Below are positions 14,812 through 19,542 of a DNA stretch of 19,542 nt, piece by piece. The translations under genes were made by a program, and so were the position numbers. This DNA comes from Verrucomicrobia bacterium UBA673. Lineage in GTDB: Bacteria > Verrucomicrobiota > Verrucomicrobiia > Limisphaerales > UBA1096. A model generated the notes under the pieces. It saw only the letters and a program-made list of their open reading frames with translations. It did not search any database and was not told the origin of the DNA. Every line of letters starts with the position of its first letter. Positions within the stretch are counted from its first letter, which is position 1. The stretch is taken from positions 1 through 19,542 of the forward strand of contig DBNL01000102.1 of NCBI GenBank assembly GCA_002299785.1, read 5' to 3'.

Positions 14812-17800
14812 TTACTCCACCAATTGGATTCGGTAGAAGCGGGCTTGAGCAAGCGGGGCGATGCTCTCGGCCTTGGCCAGGCGCTGGCCGGCGTCGGTAG
14901 TGAACTCAGCCAGCTTGATCCAGCCGCCGTTCACTTTGTCTGAAAACTCGACGCAATAACGGCGGCCCGGCGATACGTGCACATAAATCGTCACGCGACC
15001 TCCAGCAACCTCGATCGACTGGATAAGGAATCGGCTGTCCCCATCGTTCGGGTCGGTGCCACTTCGGAACTCGCCGAGATTTGTGACGCCGTCGTTGTCG
15101 GCGTCGGCCATCGCGTCGAATGCGTTAGTGGGATTCAACTTGTGCACCAGCTCCCATGCGTCGTCCATGCCGTCGGCGTCGCGATCGACGTCGGCAGTCT
15201 TGGCGTTCGCCCGACCCGCAGTCGGCGCGGCGGCGAGCCAGTTGTTCGGCTCGTTGCCGAATTTGTTGGATGCTTTGCGTTGCAGCGAAAACCCGGTGCC
15301 GTCGGCATCGCTTGGCCAAGGTTTGCGGTTGTCGTACGACACGTTTTCCACAGGCAGATACGGCACAAACCCGGCGTCCTCTTGGCCGAGGCCCTGCGTG
15401 TTATCGGGTTGCAGCAGGCGCACCGTCTCGCCGCCGTTGCCCAAGCGGCCATCGAACGGCCCGACAATTGTCACGCCACTTGGCAAGTCGTAATGCTCGC
15501 GAAACCTCGCCGCAACTACAGACTCGGCAACCGGATCAAAACCGACGATCAACTGATAACCACCGGGCGACAGGGTAGTATTTGCCGGGAAGTCCAGTTT
15601 CACGCTGCCTCGAATCCGCCACGTGTTTTGCGGTTCAACCGGATTGAACAAAGGCACGGCCTGTTTGCTGATGTTATGCAACTCGACGTATTCGAGCTGC
15701 GCCGAGCCAAGGTCGTCTATGTTCAGCTGGCCCTCGTACATGATTTCGCTGATGACGACCGGGCCGACTTGCGGCTTGGCGTTGGGCGCTCCCCCTCCCT
15801 CGCGGAACGCGACAACCGACTCTGGAGAATCATTGCCGAATGTGCGTCTGGCCAACGACACGAAATGCGTACCAAAACTGGTTTTCACCCGGCCAACGGA
15901 GACGCCATTGGCCAACGGCGGAACCACCTGAACAGCTCGAAAGCCGCTTGGCCTTCCGCTTGTGCCGACAGCTGAGAGGTAAATCGTTTCACCGTGAGCA
16001 GAATTGAGGCTGAACCCAGAGCCACCTCGGCTGAAATCGTCTTCGTAAATCACCTTGTAGCCGCCCGCCGCCAATATCGTACTTTTTGGAATGACAAACT
16101 GCGTGGATGAGTCGATTGAATCGCCAAGCAGCCAGCCACTGATGTCCACCGTCGAGTCGCTGGAATTGTGTAACTCAATAGCGTCCTCGAGCGGCGCATC
16201 GGTGTGCGACAACACCTCATTGATAACGACGCTCATAATTGGCAGATAGTTGCCGCTACCTGGCGTGGGAGTGAGAGGGAAATTCTTCAACGCCTTGGCG
16301 CCATCAGGCAGCCTTCCACGCGAGATGCCCTCGGCTTGGTTGAAAACCTCAACCTCGTCGATCGCGCTGCGCCGGCTACCGTAGAGCCGCAGCAACTCGC
16401 CGTGGCCACGCAGGCTGAAGTTCACATGGCCCGCCGTGGCGGCTCCGTCGGCCACCCAGCGCACCCAGCCTCCCGCCTGGACATAAGAATAATCCTGTAT
16501 AACAAACTTGCCACGGCCCACCGCCGTAGGATCGTCTGTTAGCGTCATGCCACCGAGATCCACCGGCTTGGTTTCCGTGTTGTACAGCTCGAACCAGTCC
16601 GCACCAGAAGCTGGTTTCGCCATCCACTCGTTGAATACAACATTAGTCGGATTGGCCAGCACGACCGGAGATGCATTCGGCTTGCCTGGGGTCGGTCCCT
16701 CCAGCAACTTCCAACCGCCCGAACTCATGCCGATCGGGCGGGCGGGCACTTGAAAGCCGTACTCAACAGAGTCGGCGAGAAAGCCGTCTGGATCGAACAG
16801 GTATACACCGCCCCCCTCAGCCGGAAGCGAGAAGCCTGTGTTAAATTCGCCAGAGGGCTCGCTGCCATCAAACCGTACGACAAGATAACTGTCTTTTTTG
16901 AACTTCGTGCCAATGGGGAACATCCAATCACCAACACCATCGGCGCGGCGCGAAAGGCTGACGCCGTCTAGCGACACATTCGATCCTGTATCGTTGTGAA
17001 GCTCAACCCAGTCAGATAAGCCATTGTGGCTGAACGCAAGCACTTCGTTGATTCGTGGTCCGTTGAACACTGGGACAATGTTCGGTGCATCGGGCGTTGA
17101 TCCCTTGGTGAACTTCACCTTTCGGCTGCTGCCATCAGGCTGCAGACCTTCCGATACGCCGGATCGTTGCTTCCCATAGCTCATAGTCGCGAACTCGATA
17201 CCCTCCGCAGTGATCAGCGTGATAATTGCACCGTCAGATGGCAGCGAAAGATCGACATGGCCCGCGCCAGAGCCGGTATCGAGCCAGACACGCATGTGGC
17301 CGCGAGGCGGAATGGTGCCGATGCGATGAAGCCCATCGACCTGCTGATCGACACGAATGTGCAGGCCGGTGATGAGTGCTGGGGCATTTGCATCGGGGTT
17401 GAATAACTCGAGCCAGTCGCGCCCGCCATCCGCCGGATCGGCAAGCCACTCGTTGATGACGAGATTAGTTAGGGTCGCCGGTTGCGTAGGCTGATTCGGC
17501 GTGCCGAAAGTCGGCCTGGCCGTCGTCCAGCCTTTGGCCGTGGGGACAATCGAAGAGCTAATGGCGCCGAAAGTCACGGCATCGACCCGGAGTCCGTCGG
17601 CATTGAACAACGCAACCGAGTCGCCATCTTTGCCAAGGCCAAAGCCAGCCCGCAACCCATCGCCAGATGCCGTACTGCACCAGATGCCGAGCAGGCCCGC
17701 CTCGCCAAGCACGGTTCCATCGGGGAAAGTGAACGAGTTCTCGTCGCCATCACGGAGTGTCCAGTCGGAGATGTCGACCTCCATTTGGCCAAGATTTCGC

Positions 17801-19542
17801 AGCTCGACAAAGTCCGGATTACTTGAAAGCGGTGACTGCATGTGCACCTCGTTGATGCGGACCGACGGCACCTCCACGACCGTGCTGGCTACGCCGGGCG
17901 ATCCGGCCCTTGCAGTGCTGTCGCGCCAGTTCGACGCCGCGCCGGGGTCAACCAAAAGATCGACCAACTCGAGCGAATGACCGTCGCCGTCGGCTAAGCT
18001 TGGCCAAGCGCCTCCGTCACTATAATCCACCTCGACCACACGCCGCCACTTGGCATCAAGCAGAGCTAACCGCTCGCCGTTGTTCGATAGACTGCCGCGG
18101 TACCAGCCGTTCACAGCTAAGCCTGGGTAGCGCAGCTTGAATGCGTCGGTATCTTTGTCCGGCGCCAGCACGATAAACTCGCCGGGGCCGATAACGGTAT
18201 CGCCGGCAAAAGTAAAATCGATCCCGTCGAACCGGTGCCAGCCAAGCGGTACATTGAAGGTACCACTGTTATGCAACTCAACGAACTCGTACTCACTACC
18301 ACCGGGCGGATTGTACATGATCTCGGTAAAGCGCATCGGCGACCCGGCCCGCCCGGCCTGGAACGAGTGTTCAACAAGCGCGCTCCATTGACCGTTATAC
18401 ATCGTGCGGGTGCGGATCGTGGTGTCGCCCGTAAGCTTGATCGGCGACGTGTACTTAAGCACACCGTCGGCAATCTCGGCACCGCTGCGTTCACCAATCG
18501 ACAACTCGGCGTTGATAAGCATGTCAGAACTTCCAAGACCAGCATTAAGGCCATGAATGGCGAGAATATTGTTTCCAGTTTTCAATCTGTTGATGTGCTT
18601 ACCGACGTCAAAACTGACCCACGTCATCGCTGATGCATCGTCGTGCTGACCGCTCGCGCCATCGTTCCAGGCGGGATTGAGTGAAGCGTTGGCGTTGGCG
18701 ACGCGGATGCCGTTGAGATATGCAACGAAGCCGTCGTCGTACTTCATATTAAGCACCATGAAGTTTGATTTTTTTCGATCCGCTGCCGACACCCTGAAAG
18801 GGATGCGAACGAACACCGACTGATTCATGTCGTTCATTTCGCTGTCAACGTCGATGCCTATGTGCGGGTCGTAATCGGTATTCTCGTCATAGCCTACTCC
18901 ATCGGTGCCGGTGTCCCAATCTTCATCATTGAACGGCACTTTGCCCCCGCGCCATGTGTTGCCAAGTGCGTCGCCGCCGTTGTCCGCAGACGGCACCAGC
19001 ACCCTCTTTTCGGCCGAGCCGGTGAGGATGGTTTTACCCGTCTCGGCCACCTCCCCCGGACGGCGCGGATCGCTGCCATTGAGCGTGTAGTAAATCTCGC
19101 CATCTGGCGACGTGAGCTTGAGACGGTAACCTACAGGGATCGCGCCTCCTGACTGGCTGAATTGTGGTGCGTTGTCGGATGCCTGGATATTCTGCGTCGC
19201 CATCTGGCTCATGACGATAGCACGGCGGCGCGGCACCCAACTGGTCTCGACAGATGAGTTTAGATTTCGCAGAACACCCGATATTTGTTCCTTCATTTCC
19301 CGGAAACGGCGGAGCACGTTCTCGTCAGTTAGAGCGCCATCATTAAAGTAGTGGATCTGTACCCGATCAGCAAAACGCATTCGAAACTCAGGATTTTTCT
19401 GAAGCGCCCTGTAAAAAACAGCGATATCTGAACCACCGGCCAGCGGGCCACTGGTGAGGTTGTTACCGGTGACACTTCGACCGTTGTTGCCGAACGACCA
19501 TTCGGCGTCCCAAACGAGAAACCGCCACTTCCCGCCGGGCAC
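14812..19542 (-). CDS. Giant secreted CotH-kinase / lamin-tail-domain protein, 5' end outside the window
   Basis: 1576 codons are visible and the frame is open to the right edge, so the N-terminus, including any signal peptide and most of the CotH kinase fold, is missing. Residues are numbered from the edge. Residues 1-115 are the end of a CotH kinase domain (GGKWRFLVWDAEWSFG). Residues 138-175 and 352-395 look like the two halves of a chitobiase C-terminal-type domain (IYYTLNGSDPRRPG; YTSPIKLTGDTTIRTRTM), with a galactose-binding-like domain at 180-350 between them. Seven lamin-tail domains begin near 402, 560, 693, 829, 967, 1105 and 1262, each opening like VINEWLADP or RINEVLAF and containing a WxELxN-type motif. 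Residues 1451-1500 have Asp-rich calcium loops (DVDRDADGMDD, DADNDGVTNLGEF). The last 70 residues form a beta module ending FYRIQLVE. Such proteins are probably surface or matrix components; kinase activity is shown only for some CotH members. Confidence 0.9.
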   Translation of the reverse strand: MPGGKWRFLVWDAEWSFGNNGRSVTGNNLTSGPLAGGSDIAVFYRALQKNPEFRMRFADRVQIHYFNDGALTDENVLRRFREMKEQISGVLRNLNSSVETSWVPRRRAIVMSQMATQNIQASDNAPQFSQSGGAIPVGYRLKLTSPDGEIYYTLNGSDPRRPGEVAETGKTILTGSAEKRVLVPSADNGGDALGNTWRGGKVPFNDEDWDTGTDGVGYDENTDYDPHIGIDVDSEMNDMNQSVFVRIPFRVSAADRKKSNFMVLNMKYDDGFVAYLNGIRVANANASLNPAWNDGASGQHDDASAMTWVSFDVGKHINRLKTGNNILAIHGLNAGLGSSDMLINAELSIGERSGAEIADGVLKYTSPIKLTGDTTIRTRTMYNGQWSALVEHSFQAGRAGSPMRFTEIMYNPPGGSEYEFVELHNSGTFNVPLGWHRFDGIDFTFAGDTVIGPGEFIVLAPDKDTDAFKLRYPGLAVNGWYRGSLSNNGERLALLDAKWRRVVEVDYSDGGAWPSLADGDGHSLELVDLLVDPGAASNWRDSTARAGSPGVASTVVEVPSVRINEVHMQSPLSSNPDFVELRNLGQMEVDISDWTLRDGDENSFTFPDGTVLGEAGLLGIWCSTASGDGLRAGFGLGKDGDSVALFNADGLRVDAVTFGAISSSIVPTAKGWTTARPTFGTPNQPTQPATLTNLVINEWLADPADGGRDWLELFNPDANAPALITGLHIRVDQQVDGLHRIGTIPPRGHMRVWLDTGSGAGHVDLSLPSDGAIITLITAEGIEFATMSYGKQRSGVSEGLQPDGSSRKVKFTKGSTPDAPNIVPVFNGPRINEVLAFSHNGLSDWVELHNDTGSNVSLDGVSLSRRADGVGDWMFPIGTKFKKDSYLVVRFDGSEPSGEFNTGFSLPAEGGGVYLFDPDGFLADSVEYGFQVPARPIGMSSGGWKLLEGPTPGKPNASPVVLANPTNVVFNEWMAKPASGADWFELYNTETKPVDLGGMTLTDDPTAVGRGKFVIQDYSYVQAGGWVRWVADGAATAGHVNFSLRGHGELLRLYGSRRSAIDEVEVFNQAEGISRGRLPDGAKALKNFPLTPTPGSGNYLPIMSVVINEVLSHTDAPLEDAIELHNSSDSTVDISGWLLGDSIDSSTQFVIPKSTILAAGGYKVIYEDDFSRGGSGFSLNSAHGETIYLSAVGTSGRPSGFRAVQVVPPLANGVSVGRVKTSFGTHFVSLARRTFGNDSPESVVAFREGGGAPNAKPQVGPVVISEIMYEGQLNIDDLGSAQLEYVELHNISKQAVPLFNPVEPQNTWRIRGSVKLDFPANTTLSPGGYQLIVGFDPVAESVVAARFREHYDLPSGVTIVGPFDGRLGNGGETVRLLQPDNTQGLGQEDAGFVPYLPVENVSYDNRKPWPSDADGTGFSLQRKASNKFGNEPNNWLAAAPTAGRANAKTADVDRDADGMDDAWELVHKLNPTNAFDAMADADNDGVTNLGEFRSGTDPNDGDSRFLIQSIEVAGGRVTIYVHVSPGRRYCVEFSDKVNGGWIKLAEFTTDAGQRLAKAESIAPLAQARFYRIQLVE
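15283..18339 (-). repeat. Seven tandem lamin-tail (LTD) domain repeats within the CotH protein
   Basis: Seven diverged copies of an Ig-like lamin-tail domain, 133-160 residues apart, run from residue 402 to about 1420 of the partial protein. Each copy has an opening strand [VR]INE or equivalent, then D-W-x-E-L-x-N, then a segment like VDLGGMTLTDD. They are not identical at the DNA level, so this is an old protein-domain expansion and not a recent tandem duplication. Confidence 0.8.

Larger units (their letters stand above)
1494..18007. repeat. Dispersed palindromic octamer TTGGCCAA (16 copies)
   Basis: Exact copies start at 1494, 1944, 3578, 3921, 4063, 4507, 5914, 6137, 6185, 9991, 11718, 14791, 15312, 15908, 17785 and 18000. 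With roughly 60% GC the expected number in 19.5 kb is about 0.25. Eight of the 16 are preceded by GC (GCTTGGCCAA). Four (4063, 5914, 9991, 14791) fall between genes, although only about 7% of the window is intergenic. Within genes the octamer is read in different frames (ALGQ, GLAK, LANL), so it is not a protein motif. Seven-base matches TTGGCCA are also common, for example near 494, 2371, 4924, 8834, 10053, 14873 and 16654. The counts were made by eye and could be off by a few. Confidence 0.85.

Noticed and set aside
1..19542. A defence island, CRISPR array, prophage, integrated element or biosynthetic cluster
   Set aside because: I looked for direct-repeat arrays, transposase or integrase motifs, tRNA-associated ends and clustered accessory genes and found none. 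The gene set is housekeeping enzymes mixed with secreted proteins, without a common pathway.

Overview
The window looks like a chromosomal segment of a GC-rich bacterium of the PVC group, most likely Verrucomicrobiota. I infer this from the protein types: a YHYH-domain secreted protein, an NHLRC2-like thioredoxin/NHL protein, a stand-alone glycogen-binding (CBM48) protein, a DUF5916 outer-membrane protein, a DUF1343 muramidase, and a giant CotH/lamin-tail-domain surface protein with a thrombospondin-type-3-like C-terminal segment. No marker gene or rRNA is present, so the phylum is an inference.

Layout. Bases 1-119 hold no gene, but positions 54-102 form a degenerate array of heptamers beginning TTC. 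A YHYH protein (minus strand, stop at 120) and an NHLRC2-like protein (plus) diverge from an AT-rich gap of about 265 bases. The plus strand then carries a beta-hydroxyacid dehydrogenase of the 3-hydroxyisobutyrate dehydrogenase family and a small CBM48 protein. A near-perfect bidirectional terminator separates the CBM48 gene from a convergent small gene of unknown function (5579-5854, minus). Next on the plus strand come glutamine-dependent NAD synthetase (nadE), a CBM9-like/DUF5916 outer-membrane protein, a 1-Cys peroxiredoxin with a strong terminator, a DUF971 zinc-motif protein, a DUF1343 (NamZ-type) muramidase and a transketolase-family thiamine-diphosphate enzyme of unknown substrate. 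The last 4.7 kb is the 3' part of a very large minus-strand gene for a secreted CotH-kinase/lamin-tail protein that runs off the right edge.

The genes do not form one pathway. Four or five encode exported proteins (YHYH, thioredoxin/NHL, DUF5916, DUF1343, CotH/LTD) and the rest are cytosolic enzymes for redox and cofactor metabolism. No CRISPR array, insertion sequence, phage gene, tRNA, rRNA or toxin-antitoxin pair was seen.

The most unusual signal is not a gene. The palindromic octamer TTGGCCAA occurs 16 times by my manual count, where about 0.25 would be expected from base composition. It falls in different reading frames, on both sides of genes and disproportionately between genes, so it behaves like the cyanobacterial HIP1 class of genome-wide palindromes. 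Other points worth attention are the ThDP enzyme with remodelled transketolase motifs, a lack of Shine-Dalgarno sequences before most starts, and a terminator placed directly in front of the DUF971 gene.
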